From Mycobacterium sp. URHB0044 (lineage in GTDB: Bacteria > Actinomycetota > Actinomycetes > Mycobacteriales > Mycobacteriaceae), in the NCBI RefSeq assembly GCF_000620625.1, contig NZ_JIAW01000001.1, positions 744,001-808,000 of the forward strand: a DNA stretch of 64,000 nucleotides, read 5' to 3'. Of the stretch, positions 45,076 through 56,316 are shown piece after piece; position 1 is the stretch's first letter, and each line of letters starts with the position of its first letter. A program made the position numbers and the translations under genes. Under the pieces are notes generated by a model. That model had not been told where the DNA came from and made no database searches. It saw only the letters and a program-made list of their open reading frames with translations.

Positions 45076-45184
45076 CGTGCCCATCACCCCACGGTAAGCG
45101 CGGCGCGAACGGGCAGGGAGGTACTGCTGGTGCCTGGTTCGACGGGCACTCCCTCGTCGCCCGCGCCGAAGCTAGCGTCGAGGC

Positions 45185-46069
45185 ATGACCGTTCCCACCT
45201 TCACCCTGAACAACGGTGTCGACATTCCGGCCCTCGGTTTCGGTGTCTTCCAGACTCCGCCTGCCGAGACCGTCGCGGCCGTCGGCGTGGCCCTGGAGAC
45301 CGGCTACCGCCACATCGACACCGCCGCGGCGTACGGCAACGAGCGGGAGGTGGGCGACGCGATCCGCCGGTCCGGCCTGGCTCGCGACGAGGTGTTCATC
45401 GAGACGAAGGTCTGGATCACCGACTACGGGTTCGACGCCACGCTGCACGCCTTCGACAAGTCGGCAGGCAAGCTCGGCGTCGACCAGCTCGACCTGCTGA
45501 TCCTGCATCAGGCGCTGCCCGGCGAGTTCCAGCTGACGATCGACGCGTACAAGGCGTTGGAGAAGCTGTACGCCGACGGCAAGGTACGCGCAATCGGCGT
45601 CTCCAACTTCATGCCGACGCACCTCGACCGGCTGCTCGAAGAGACCGACGTGGTGCCTGCCGTCAACCAGATCGAGGTCCACCCGTACTTCCGGCAGTCG
45701 GAGTTGCTCGCGGCGGATCACGAACACGGCATCCTGAATCAGGCTTGGGCTCCGATCGGGGGCATCACGTTCTACCGGGAGGGCCCGCATACGTCGACGC
45801 TCGAGAATCCCGCGATCGGCGAAATCGCTGCCGCGCACGCCAAGTCGCCTGCGCAGGTGATGCTGCGCTGGCACCTGCAGCAGGGCCGCCAGGCCATCCC
45901 GAAGTCGGTGACGCCGTCGCGGATCGCCGAGAACTTCGACGTGTTCGACTTCGAGCTCACCACTGAGCAACTCGCCGCCATCGACGCGCTCGACACCGGT
46001 GTCCGGGGTGGCCCGGAGCCCGACGTCATCACCCGTGAGACCTTCGGTCTCGAAATACCGGAAGCTTGA
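45185..46069 (+). CDS. aldo/keto reductase, 2,5-diketo-D-gluconate reductase type
   Basis: A 294-residue AKR barrel with the catalytic tetrad Asp45, Tyr50, Lys75 and His108 (DTAAAYGNE, ETKVW, LILHQ), and IPKSVTPSRIAENFDVFDF for NADPH binding. Family members reduce aldehydes, ketones and keto-sugars. Divergent from the XRE regulator, which may control it; MmyB-type regulators often do so. It is followed 9 bases later by a second, different AKR gene. Confidence 0.92.
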   Translation: MTVPTFTLNNGVDIPALGFGVFQTPPAETVAAVGVALETGYRHIDTAAAYGNEREVGDAIRRSGLARDEVFIETKVWITDYGFDATLHAFDKSAGKLGVDQLDLLILHQALPGEFQLTIDAYKALEKLYADGKVRAIGVSNFMPTHLDRLLEETDVVPAVNQIEVHPYFRQSELLAADHEHGILNQAWAPIGGITFYREGPHTSTLENPAIGEIAAAHAKSPAQVMLRWHLQQGRQAIPKSVTPSRIAENFDVFDFELTTEQLAAIDALDTGVRGGPEPDVITRETFGLEIPEA

Positions 46070-47875
<1,806 letters not shown>

Positions 47876-47879
<4 letters not shown>

Positions 47880-50713
47880 CGCCGCACTCCTGCAAAGTCC
47901 GACGGTTGCCGCAGGGGACGACTGCGCACGAGTGTGGGCCACCAGAACCACGGCCCGAGAATTCGGATGATGGACGGCACGATGAACGAACGCACGATCA
48001 GAGTGTCCAGAAGGAGGCCGATGCACACCGTCGAGCCCACCTGGCCGATGGTGCGCAGATCGCTGGTGAGCATCGCCAGCATGGTGAACGCGAATACCAG
48101 GCCCGCGGACGTCACCACGCCACCCGTGCTTCCGAGTGCGCGGATCAGGCCGGTGTGCAGCCCGGCTCCCACCTCCTCCTTGACGCGGGCGATCAGCAGG
48201 AGGTTGTAGTCCGAACCGACCGCCACCAGGATGATGAACGTGATCGGTAGGACCAGCCAGTGCAGGTGCAGCCCGATCAAGTGTTGCCAGACCAGTACCG
48301 ACAGGCCGAACGCGCCTGCGAACGAGAACGCCACCGTTCCGGGAATCACGATGGCAGCCATCAGACTTCGGGTCAGGATCATCATGATCAGGAAGATCAG
48401 CACGAACGCGGCGATCGCCACGATCAGCAGATCCGAAGCGGCGTATTGCTTGATGTCCTTGTTGTTCGAACCGGCACCGCCGATGTAGATCTTCGCCCCA
48501 GCCAACGACGTTTCCTTGAGTGCGGCCTTGATGGCGTCGGGGAACTGCTCGACGTGTTCGACGCCTTCGGGGCCCATGGCATTGCCCTCGTGGGTGACGA
48601 TGAACCGAGCGGCCTTGCCGTCCGGCGACATCAACAGCTTCATCCCCGTCTTGACGTCTTCGTTGTCGAAGGCTTCCCGCGGCATGTAGAAGAAGTCGTC
48701 GCTGCGGGATGCGTCGAAGTCGTTGCCCACGTTGATCATGTCGTCATACGTCTGGTCGGTCTGAGTGGACTGCAGATGCGCCGGACCGTAGGAGTTGACG
48801 ACGACGGCTCGCAGCGCCTGGGTGTCGTTCAGCATCATCTTCAACTGGGTGATCATCTGGGGCAGCAGCGCATCGACGGCCTGAAGGTCGGTGACGGCGT
48901 TGGCGATCTCGGCGTCGAGGGCATCGATGCCGTCGAGCCCGTCGAACAGCGATCGGAACGACCAGCACAGCGGGATGTCGAAACAGTGCGGCTCCCAATA
49001 GAAGTAGTTCTTCAGAGGCCGGATGAAGTCGTCCAGATTCGAGATGTTGTCGTTGATCTCGTCGGTGACCTGTTGCAGATTCTCCATGGTCAGCACGGTC
49101 GAGTGCAGCTCGTCGGACATCTTCTGGGTGATCTCGATCGTCTTGGCCAGCACCGCAAGGGATTCGGTCTGGATCTTGGCTTGCTGATCGGTGTCGGCGT
49201 TCTGCTGCTGGTTGAACGGCAACTGCTGGCCGTTGCCGCTACCCTGCGTGGTGAACAGGTACGGGATGCTGGCATGGTCGAGTGGTCGGCCAAGTGGCCT
49301 GGTGATGCTCTGCACCATCGCGACGCCGGGCAGCCGGATGAGGGCCTTCGCCACGCGATCCAGCGAGATGAAGTCAGCCGAGTTGCGCATGTCGTGATCG
49401 GTCTCGACCATCAGCATCTCGGTGAACAGCTTGCTCGGCGGGAAGTGTCGATCCGAGGCCGCGAAACCTTGGTTGGCAGGTGCGTCGGCGGGCTGGTAGG
49501 TGCGGTCGTCGTAGCTCACCCGGTAGCTCGGCACGAAGAGCGCCCCGACCATCACCACGGCCGAGCTCGCCGCGAGGATCGGCACGGGCCAGCGCACCAC
49601 GCTTGCTCCGATGCGCCGATACAGCTGACCCCGCACCACTCGCTTCGGGTCGAAGAGCCCAAACAGGCTGCCCACGGCCAGGATTGCGGGACTGAGTGTC
49701 AGCGCCGCCGAGATGGTCAACAGCATGGCGATGGCGACGGCCGGTCCCATGGTGTGGAAGTAGTCGAGCCGCGCGAAGCTCAAGCACAGGCCCGCACCGG
49801 CGATCGTCAGCCCGGAGCCGATGATGATTGGGGAGACGCTTCGGTACGCGGTGTAGTACGCCTCCTCCCGGGTTTCGCCGGCCTGGCGGGCCTCTTGATA
49901 GCGACCCAATAAGAAGATGCCGTAGTCGGTCCCGGCTCCCAGCGACAGGGCGACGACGATGTTGACCGCGAACGACGACAGCGGGATGACCCCGAGGTGG
50001 CCCAGCGTGGAGACGGCGCCCTTGGCGATCAGCATCTCGAACAGGACGCTGGCCAGGGGCACCAGCAGTGCGGTCGGGGAGCGGTAGACGATCAGCAGCA
50101 TCACGATGATCAGGAAGATCGTGACGATCGTGATGTTGTTGAGGCTCGAGTTCGCGATCGTCAGGGTGTCCGAGGCCAGCGGTGCCGCGCCGCTGACGTA
50201 CACCTTGAGGCCGGGCGGTGGGGTGTCCTTCGCGACGATGTCACGGACGGCGGCGACCGACTGATTCGCCTGGATCTGGCCGATGTCGCCGGCGAGCCGG
50301 AGGAGCACGTACGTCGACTTGCCGTCGACGCTCTGTGCGCCCGCAGCGGTGATCGGCTTGCCCCACAGGTCCATCACGTACTGCACGTGCTGCGCGTCGT
50401 GCTGCAGACGTCGCATCAAGTCGTCGTAGTACTGATGGTCTCCGTCGTTCAATGGACGGTCGGCTTCCAGGACGACCATCGTCAGGCTGGTCGACGTCGA
50501 TTCCTGGAACTTCTCGCCGATGTGCAGCATCGCCGCCTGCGACGGCGCATACGTGGGAATCATCGGCCCGGCGAGTTCGGCGGCGACGTCTTCCACCTTC
50601 GGGATGAACGTGTTCGTCGTGACGGCGACGAGGCCCCAGAAGACGATGATCGGGATGGCGAGGAGGCGGACGGTCCTCGCGAAGAACGGCCGCTTCGCTT
50701 GGTGCGCGCTCAC
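47876..50713 (-). CDS. mmpL: MmpL-family RND transporter
   Basis: A 945-residue RND permease of the MmpL4/5-like group: a first membrane helix after FARTVRLLAI, periplasmic loop 1, five central helices including SLGAGTDYGIFLLGRYQEA, periplasmic loop 2 with EPHCFDIPLCWSFRSLFDGL, and the second membrane block with LVAVGSDYNLLLIARVKEE. The paired Asp-Tyr residues are the proton-relay sites. The GTG 50713 start overlaps the mmpS stop (GTGA). MmpL proteins export lipids, siderophores or drugs with MmpS partners; no siderophore or PKS genes are next to it, so the cargo is unknown. Confidence 0.93.
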
Positions 50714-51153
50714 GCGGATTTCACCCTGCAGGTGACGTCCGCATTCTCGCGAGTGGCCGACTGTTCGTCGCGCACAACGCCGTTGACCAGCATCCGGCAG
50801 CCGACCTGGCCGCCGCGCACCTGCGCCGAGATGCTGCCGGAGACCACCGTGAGCGTGGTCGTCTCGGTGTGCGACCACGGCAACTCCGTGATGTCGACCT
50901 GGTGCGGATGTGCGTCGAGATCGACGTAGACCAACATCCCGCCCTCCCCAAGGTCTCCCGACAATTCGTAGGTCAGCTCCTTGGGGGTGAACTCCTCGGG
51001 CGCCTGCGGGCCGTTCACGGCGAGGACGGACCCTGGTGCGGACGCCTGGTGCACCTTCCACATGCCCAACGAACCCACCGTGACCGCGACGACGGCAACC
51101 AGTGGAATCCAGGACTTCGCGAGAGCGGTCCTGCCGACCGATCGTTGGCTCAC
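50710..51153 (-). CDS. mmpS: MmpS-family accessory membrane protein
   Basis: A 147-residue protein with one N-terminal transmembrane helix (about 15-33) and an exported beta-rich domain ending CRVKSA; conserved Cys residues in VGCRMLVNG and ADVTCRV. MmpS proteins act with MmpL as periplasmic or assembly partners. GTG 51153 has AAGGTGA about 6 nt upstream. First gene of the mmpS-mmpL-membrane-protein operon, divergent from a MarR regulator. Confidence 0.92.
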   Translation of the reverse strand: MSQRSVGRTALAKSWIPLVAVVAVTVGSLGMWKVHQASAPGSVLAVNGPQAPEEFTPKELTYELSGDLGEGGMLVYVDLDAHPHQVDITELPWSHTETTTLTVVSGSISAQVRGGQVGCRMLVNGVVRDEQSATRENADVTCRVKSA

Positions 51154-51181
51154 CCGATCACCTTTCGCAGTATCAACGAGG

Positions 51182-51211
51182 TTTATATCCTAGACAGGAT
51201 GGATAGTTCAA
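51182..51211 (-). promoter_or_regulatory. mmpS promoter with operator in its spacer
   Basis: On the minus strand TTGAAC (51211-51206) and TATAAA (51187-51182) are separated by 18 bases, a good SigA-like promoter 29 bases upstream of the mmpS start. The inverted repeat ATCCT-N4-AGGAT (51187-51200) sits in the spacer, as a repressor site would. Confidence 0.6.
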
Positions 51212-51265
51212 CTGCGCGGCCGTAAATATCTAGCGATCTCACAGGAAACGGGTCACTCGCGGTCC

Positions 51266-51286
51266 GTGATGCATCACTAAGGTGAT
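51266..51286. promoter_or_regulatory. operator at the MarR gene
   Basis: GTGATGCATCAC (51266-51277) is a perfect 12-base palindrome and overlaps a second dyad, ATCAC-TAAG-GTGAT (51273-51286). A GATATA hexamer (51284-51289) may be the -10 of the MarR gene, whose ATG is at 51298. Likely autoregulatory site; the arms differ from the mmpS-side dyad. Confidence 0.5.
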
Positions 51287-51297
51287 ATAAAGCCATC

Positions 51298-51756
51298 ATG
51301 GAACGAGCGGGCGTCGACGCCGTCAGCGAGATGATCGCGCTCGGGACGGACACGATGTGGCGACACCTGATCGACCGCGACGATCTCAGCGCCAGCGCGG
51401 CGCTGGTACTGAACCGGTTGCACCGCGAGGGCCCGATGCGCTTGACGGCACTCGCCGCGGCGGAGGGCTCCAGCCAGTCGGGAATGACCCAATTGGTTCA
51501 GCGCATGGAACGCCAAGGACTGTTGGAGAGGTGGAGTGATCCCGATGATGGCCGCGCATCGCTGGTGATGCTCAGCGCAGGGGGTCGACGAAACTGGGAG
51601 AACCGGGCCGAGGTTCGCCGGCAGCGCATCACCGCGATGCTATCCCCGGTGTCCCGAGACGATCAGGTGGCGTTGTGGCTCGCCGCGCAGGTGGTCGTGC
51701 GCGTGCTCGGACAGATGCGCGAGGCTGCCGGCCTGCAAGCGGCGGTTGAGACCTAA
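51298..51756 (+). CDS. MarR-family transcriptional regulator
   Basis: A 152-residue winged-helix protein: LSASAALVLNRLHREGPMRLTALAAAEGSSQSGMTQLVQRME (HTH) and WSDPDDGRASLVMLSAGG (wing). It is divergent from mmpS-mmpL across a 144-base region with two dyads, so it is the probable repressor of the transporter. The layout recalls M. tuberculosis Rv0678 (MmpR5) with mmpS5-mmpL5, although the sequence does not look like a close Rv0678 orthologue. It converges on the toroid-protein gene with a 4-base stop overlap. Confidence 0.9.
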   Translation: MERAGVDAVSEMIALGTDTMWRHLIDRDDLSASAALVLNRLHREGPMRLTALAAAEGSSQSGMTQLVQRMERQGLLERWSDPDDGRASLVMLSAGGRRNWENRAEVRRQRITAMLSPVSRDDQVALWLAAQVVVRVLGQMREAAGLQAAVET

Positions 51757-52730
51757 ACGCCGGCGTCCCACCACTCGAGGACCCGAGTCCCGTAGAGGGT
51801 CAGCCACTTCGACGGCTCGCCCGCGGGCACATCCACCTCGAACCAGACCCTGCCGGGAGGTCGACCCGCCTGCAGCCAGGTGCCTTCCGGTTGCCTGGCG
51901 GCGCGGATGAGTTCGATGGCGTCGGCCATCCGCGCGTCCGGCCGCGACCCGTCGAGCAGCGAGCTCTGCCGGAAGTACTCGGCGGCGTTGAGCACGTCGC
52001 ACGACCAGCGGATGGGGTAGGCGAACCGATCGACCCATTCGCCCACCGGTGCACCGGTCGAGAGCCGCCGGAAGAGCCCCCGCTGCAACAGGTATTCCTC
52101 GCCCGAACGCCGGGCAGCGCGCGTCGCGCCGGTGCCTCCGGTCGATGCGTCGTAGGCCAGCAGTCCCTTGAGGGAGTTGAGCGTCGAGTGGAACGACGAT
52201 CGCGTCGAGCCGTCGACCCACTCGCAGTTCCAGCCACCGTCGGGGAGGCGACGGGTGAGAAACCAGTCGACGATGCCCATAACGTCGGCGCCGAGCCATA
52301 CGCCGTTGGCGACGGTCCAGGCGTTGATGCAGCAGTCGACCTCACCGGCCCAGTACGGCAGGTCGTCGTACTCCCATCGACTGTTCTCGGCGAGCAGCTC
52401 GACGGTGCGGCGCTCACGCAGGACGGTCGGGTCGAGTCCCCACTCCCGCAGCGCGTTGAGCGTCCACGTGGTCGCCGTCCAGGGTTGCCCTGCGCCCTCG
52501 GCCGCCTCCGGTCCCTCGAAGTCGAAGTCGGAGGGGAAGAACGCGCCCCCGGCCCACTGGCCGTCCGCGTCCTGCAGCGCCAGAAGTCGGGCGCCGAAGC
52601 CCTCCGTCGCGACCTTCGCCCGCGTCGCCTCCCAGACATCGGGCTGTTCGCGTAGCAGGTCGCGCTCGACCTGCCAACGCAGCGCGGGATCGGAATCCAG
52701 AAGCCACTCGGTCACGGCCCGGACCACCAT
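51753..52730 (-). CDS. toroid (squalene-cyclase/prenyltransferase-like) repeat protein
   Basis: A 325-residue soluble protein with helical-toroid repeats: LQDADGQWAGGAFF and RLPDGGWNCEW are QW-type motifs, and further GxW segments follow (QPEGTWLQAG). Full squalene-hopene cyclases are about twice this size, and the catalytic DxDD is not visible, so it is probably not a cyclase; a binding or other enzymatic role is open. ATG 52730 begins the conserved TEWLLDSDPALRWQVERDLL. No isoprenoid genes are adjacent. Confidence 0.7.
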   Translation of the reverse strand: MVVRAVTEWLLDSDPALRWQVERDLLREQPDVWEATRAKVATEGFGARLLALQDADGQWAGGAFFPSDFDFEGPEAAEGAGQPWTATTWTLNALREWGLDPTVLRERRTVELLAENSRWEYDDLPYWAGEVDCCINAWTVANGVWLGADVMGIVDWFLTRRLPDGGWNCEWVDGSTRSSFHSTLNSLKGLLAYDASTGGTGATRAARRSGEEYLLQRGLFRRLSTGAPVGEWVDRFAYPIRWSCDVLNAAEYFRQSSLLDGSRPDARMADAIELIRAARQPEGTWLQAGRPPGRVWFEVDVPAGEPSKWLTLYGTRVLEWWDAGV

Positions 52731-52791
52731 GGAACGCACTTTAACCAGACGTGCATGCTGGCCTAGGAAGATCCGACGCTCAGGAGGTGAA

Positions 52792-54990
52792 GTGGCCAGT
52801 CCGAAGTCCGAGGCCATCGACGAGTACTTCACCGCCACCATCACCGCGCTCGGTGAGCAACCGGCCACGCCGGTTGCCGGGCTGGGTCGCGACGAAGCGC
52901 TCGCCCTGTTCGACGCCCAGCTCGGCAGCCGCCACCTCGACCTCGCCGCGCGCTGGTTGCGCTCGCACGGCAGGGGCTACTACACCATCGGCTCGTCCGG
53001 GCACGAGGGCAACGCAGCGGTCGCCGCGGCACTTCGGCACACCGACCCGGCCCTGCTGCACTACCGTTCCGGCGGCTTCTTCCTGGCCCGCGCCGCGCAG
53101 GGGGCTGGCAGCGATCCGATCCGCGACGTACTGCTCGGGCTGGTCGGTGCCACCGAGGAACCCATCTCGGGTGGACGGCACAAGGTGTTCGGCCGCAAGG
53201 ACCTGAACATCATTCCGCAGACCTCGACCATCGCGTCGCACCTGCCGCGGGCGGTCGGCGTCGCGTTCGCGATCGCCAGGGCGAAGAAGCTGGGCGTCGC
53301 ATGCGCCTGGCCCGACGACGCGGTGACGGTGTGCAGTTTTGGAGACGCGTCGGTGAACCACTCCACCGCGGTGGGGGCAATCAACACCGCGATGCACGCC
53401 GCGTACCAGGGGTTGCCGATGCCGCTGTTGTTCGTCTGCGAGGACAACGGCATCGGCATCAGCGTCAAGACTCCCCGCGGCTGGGTCGCGAGGACCTACG
53501 GCGACCGCGACGGCCTCGAGTACTTCAGCGCCGACGGCTCCGACGTCGCGGACACCCTGCAGGCCGCCACCGCGGCGGCGTCATGGGTGCGCACCCACCG
53601 CAAGCCGGCGTTCCTGCACCTGCGCACGGTGCGGCTGATGGGTCACGCCGGCTCCGACTTCGAGCCGGCCTACCGCAGGCCCGACGAGATCACCGCCGAC
53701 TTCGAGCGCGACCCGGTGTTGTGCACCGCGAAAATGCTGATCTCGCAGGGCTATTCGACGCGCGAAGAGGTGCTTGAGCGGTACGAGGCGAAACGCACGG
53801 AGGTCATCGACCTGGCCACCGAGGTCAGCGAACTCAAACAGCTCGACAACCCGTGGACGGTGATGGCGCCGCTACAGGACAGCCTCGACGAGGCCGTCAC
53901 CCTCTCATCGCGTCCGGTAACCGGCGGTACGCGCGACGATGCGCCGCTGACCGTCGCGCTGGCCATCAACCGGGCCCTGCACGACATCCTGCTGCGCCAC
54001 CCCGAGGCACTGCTCTTCGGCGAGGACGTCGCCCGCAAGGGCGGGGTCTACGGCGTCACCCGCGGGCTGCTCGGCAAGGCCGGTTCCGCGCGCGTGTTCG
54101 ACACCCTGCTCGACGAGCAGGCGATCCTCGGCCTCGCACTCGGGGCAGGCGTGTCCGGGCTGCTGCCCATCCCCGAGATCCAATACCTGGCCTACCTGCA
54201 CAACGCGGCCGACCAGATCCGCGGCGAGGGCGCCACCCTGCAGTTCTTCTCCGATCGGCAGTACCGCAATCCCATGGTCGTGCGCGTCGCCGGCTACGCC
54301 TACCAGAAGGGGTTCGGCGGACACTTCCACAACGACAACTCGATCGCCGCGATCCGCGACATCCCCGGCATCGTGATCGCCTCACCCGCGCGGCCGGACG
54401 ACGCGGCGGCGATGCTGCACGCCTGCGCCGAGGCGGCCAGTGGCGCGGGCGTCGTCTGCGTCTTCCTCGAACCGATCGCGCTGTACCACACGCGTGATCT
54501 GTACGAGGACGGCGACGACGGCTGGGTCAGGCCGTATCCGGACCTGACGGCAGCGTCGATCGCGCCGATCGGGCGGGCCCGAACCTACGGTGACGGAACG
54601 GATTTGACGATCTTCACCTTTGGCAACGGCCTGCGGATGAGCCTGCGGGTGGGGCGCAAGCTGGAGCGCAGCGGCATCGGCACCCGCGTCGTCGACCTGC
54701 GGTGGCTGGCGCCGCTGCCGGTCGACGACATGTTGCGCGAAGCAGCCGCCACCGGGCGCGTGCTGGTCGTCGACGAAACGCGCGCCACCGGCGGCGTGGG
54801 TGAGGGCATTCTGGCGACGCTGCTCGAACACGGCTACACCGGGCGGGTGAGCCGAGTGGCCAGCCGGGACAGCTTCATCCCCCTCGGCGACGCGGCCCTG
54901 CAGGTGCTGCTGTCGGAGGAGACCATCGAAGCCGCCGCCGTCGCGCTCGTAGCGCAATCTCTGCGGTACAGCGAGGACACACTGGAGTAA
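52792..54990 (+). CDS. fused alpha-beta E1 component of a 2-oxo acid dehydrogenase
   Basis: A 732-residue protein joining both E1 halves. The alpha-like part (1 to about 370) has YYTIGSSGHEGNAAVA, HYRSGGFFLARA and the TPP region FGDASVNHSTAVGAIN. The beta-like part (from about 385) has LLFGEDVARKGGVYGVT, EIQYLAYLHNAADQIRGE, GGHFHNDNS and a C-terminal VVDETRATGG. Similar enzymes act on branched-chain 2-oxo acids. AGGAGG lies 4 nt before GTG 52792. No E2 or E3 gene is nearby. The flavin monooxygenases start 24 bases later. Confidence 0.88.
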   Translation: MASPKSEAIDEYFTATITALGEQPATPVAGLGRDEALALFDAQLGSRHLDLAARWLRSHGRGYYTIGSSGHEGNAAVAAALRHTDPALLHYRSGGFFLARAAQGAGSDPIRDVLLGLVGATEEPISGGRHKVFGRKDLNIIPQTSTIASHLPRAVGVAFAIARAKKLGVACAWPDDAVTVCSFGDASVNHSTAVGAINTAMHAAYQGLPMPLLFVCEDNGIGISVKTPRGWVARTYGDRDGLEYFSADGSDVADTLQAATAAASWVRTHRKPAFLHLRTVRLMGHAGSDFEPAYRRPDEITADFERDPVLCTAKMLISQGYSTREEVLERYEAKRTEVIDLATEVSELKQLDNPWTVMAPLQDSLDEAVTLSSRPVTGGTRDDAPLTVALAINRALHDILLRHPEALLFGEDVARKGGVYGVTRGLLGKAGSARVFDTLLDEQAILGLALGAGVSGLLPIPEIQYLAYLHNAADQIRGEGATLQFFSDRQYRNPMVVRVAGYAYQKGFGGHFHNDNSIAAIRDIPGIVIASPARPDDAAAMLHACAEAASGAGVVCVFLEPIALYHTRDLYEDGDDGWVRPYPDLTAASIAPIGRARTYGDGTDLTIFTFGNGLRMSLRVGRKLERSGIGTRVVDLRWLAPLPVDDMLREAAATGRVLVVDETRATGGVGEGILATLLEHGYTGRVSRVASRDSFIPLGDAALQVLLSEETIEAAAVALVAQSLRYSEDTLE

Positions 54991-55014
54991 CGCCTCCCCA
55001 GTTGTCTTGTCGTC

Positions 55015-56316
55015 ATGACCGACATGTTTCATCTGGGATGGTTCCTGAACTTCGTCGCCGACGAGTGGAATGGGAATTGGGGCGACGGTGGGCGTGACTT
55101 CACCGGAGACTTCTACGTCGAAATGGCGAAGGATCTGGAGCGCGCCAAATTCGACTACGTCCTGATCGAGGACAAGCTCATGGTGTCGACCGCCTACGGC
55201 GGCACGATGGAACACGACCTCAAGCACGGGGTGAACCCCAAACACGATCCCGTTCCGCTGGCCGTGATGATGGCGATGGCCACCAGCCGCCTCGGCGTCG
55301 TCCCCACCATGTCGACCACGTTCTACCCGCCGTTCCTGCTGGCACGGCTGTGCAGCACCATCGACCACATCGCGAAGGGACGGTTCGGCTGGAACGTCGT
55401 CACCTCCGGTGAGGACCGCTCCGCGCAGAACTTCGGACTCGACAAGCTCTACGAGCACGACGAGCGCTACGCGCGGGCCAGCGAGTACATGGAGGTGGTC
55501 ACCAAACTCTGGGAGTCGTGGGAGCCGGACGCCATCGAACGCGACTACACCACCGGCACGTACGCCAACTTCAAGAAGGTCCACACGATCGACTTCGAGG
55601 GCAAGTACTACAAGGTCCGCGGCCCACTGAACACCGCGCCCTCCCCGCAGTACCGCCCCACCATCGCGCAGGCGGGCGCGTCGCCGCCCGGGCGCGAGCT
55701 CGCCGCGCTGCACGCCGACACCATCGTCGCGCCTGCCAACGGCGTCGAGGCCATGCGGTCCTACCGCGACGACATCCACGCGCGGATGAAGGCCATCGGA
55801 CGCGATCCGTCGCACTGCAAGCTGCTGTACCTGGTCTCGCCGATCGTCGCCGATACGCACGACGAGGCGCTGGCCAAGGCGGAGCGGTGGTTCACCAGCC
55901 CGCTCTACGTGGAGTACATGCTGGCCGAGATCTCGTCGATCACCGAGATCGACTTCGCCCAGTTCGATCTGGACGAGCCGTTGCCCGAGTTGTCGACGAA
56001 CGGCGAGCGGGGGGCACTGGAGAGCTTCGTGGCCCGCGGCAAGGGAAAGACGCTGCGCGAGTTGGTCACTGGCGCAGGCACCATCGGCGGCAACCTTCAG
56101 TTCACGGGCACACCCGTCGAGGTGGCCGACGAGATGGAGCGGGTCATGGGAGAGGTCGGCGGCGACGGCTTCCTCATCACCAGCCCGGTCATGCGGCTCA
56201 ACCGGCGCTACGTCACCGAGATCACCGACGGTCTGGTCCCCGAGTTGCAGAAGCGCGGCCTCACCCGCTCGGATTACTCCGGCACGATGCTGCGCGAACA
56301 CCTGCGCGAGTTCTGA
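55015..56316 (+). CDS. LLM-class flavin-dependent monooxygenase, NtaA/SnaA/DszA type
   Basis: A 433-residue TIM-barrel monooxygenase of the bacterial luciferase superfamily, NtaA/DszA branch: HLGWFLNFVADEW at the start, TTFYPPFLLARLCSTIDHIA, GRFGWNVVTSGEDRSAQNFG, and QAGASPPGRELAALHAD for FMN phosphate. These enzymes use FMNH2 from a separate reductase to oxidise nitrilotriacetate, EDTA, sulfones or sulfides. It is the first of two tandem homologues; its stop overlaps the next start (TGATG). Confidence 0.92.
   Translation: MTDMFHLGWFLNFVADEWNGNWGDGGRDFTGDFYVEMAKDLERAKFDYVLIEDKLMVSTAYGGTMEHDLKHGVNPKHDPVPLAVMMAMATSRLGVVPTMSTTFYPPFLLARLCSTIDHIAKGRFGWNVVTSGEDRSAQNFGLDKLYEHDERYARASEYMEVVTKLWESWEPDAIERDYTTGTYANFKKVHTIDFEGKYYKVRGPLNTAPSPQYRPTIAQAGASPPGRELAALHADTIVAPANGVEAMRSYRDDIHARMKAIGRDPSHCKLLYLVSPIVADTHDEALAKAERWFTSPLYVEYMLAEISSITEIDFAQFDLDEPLPELSTNGERGALESFVARGKGKTLRELVTGAGTIGGNLQFTGTPVEVADEMERVMGEVGGDGFLITSPVMRLNRRYVTEITDGLVPELQKRGLTRSDYSGTMLREHLREF

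Noticed and set aside
50714..51061. A 1061-residue MmpL with a long N-terminal extension
   Set aside because: The extra 116 residues lie antisense-free but out of frame over mmpS and are Arg/Gly-rich; GTG 50713, overlapping the mmpS stop, gives the normal MmpL start.
51753..52730. Annotation as squalene-hopene cyclase
   Set aside because: Too short, and the DxDD catalytic motif is not visible; only the toroid repeats are supported.
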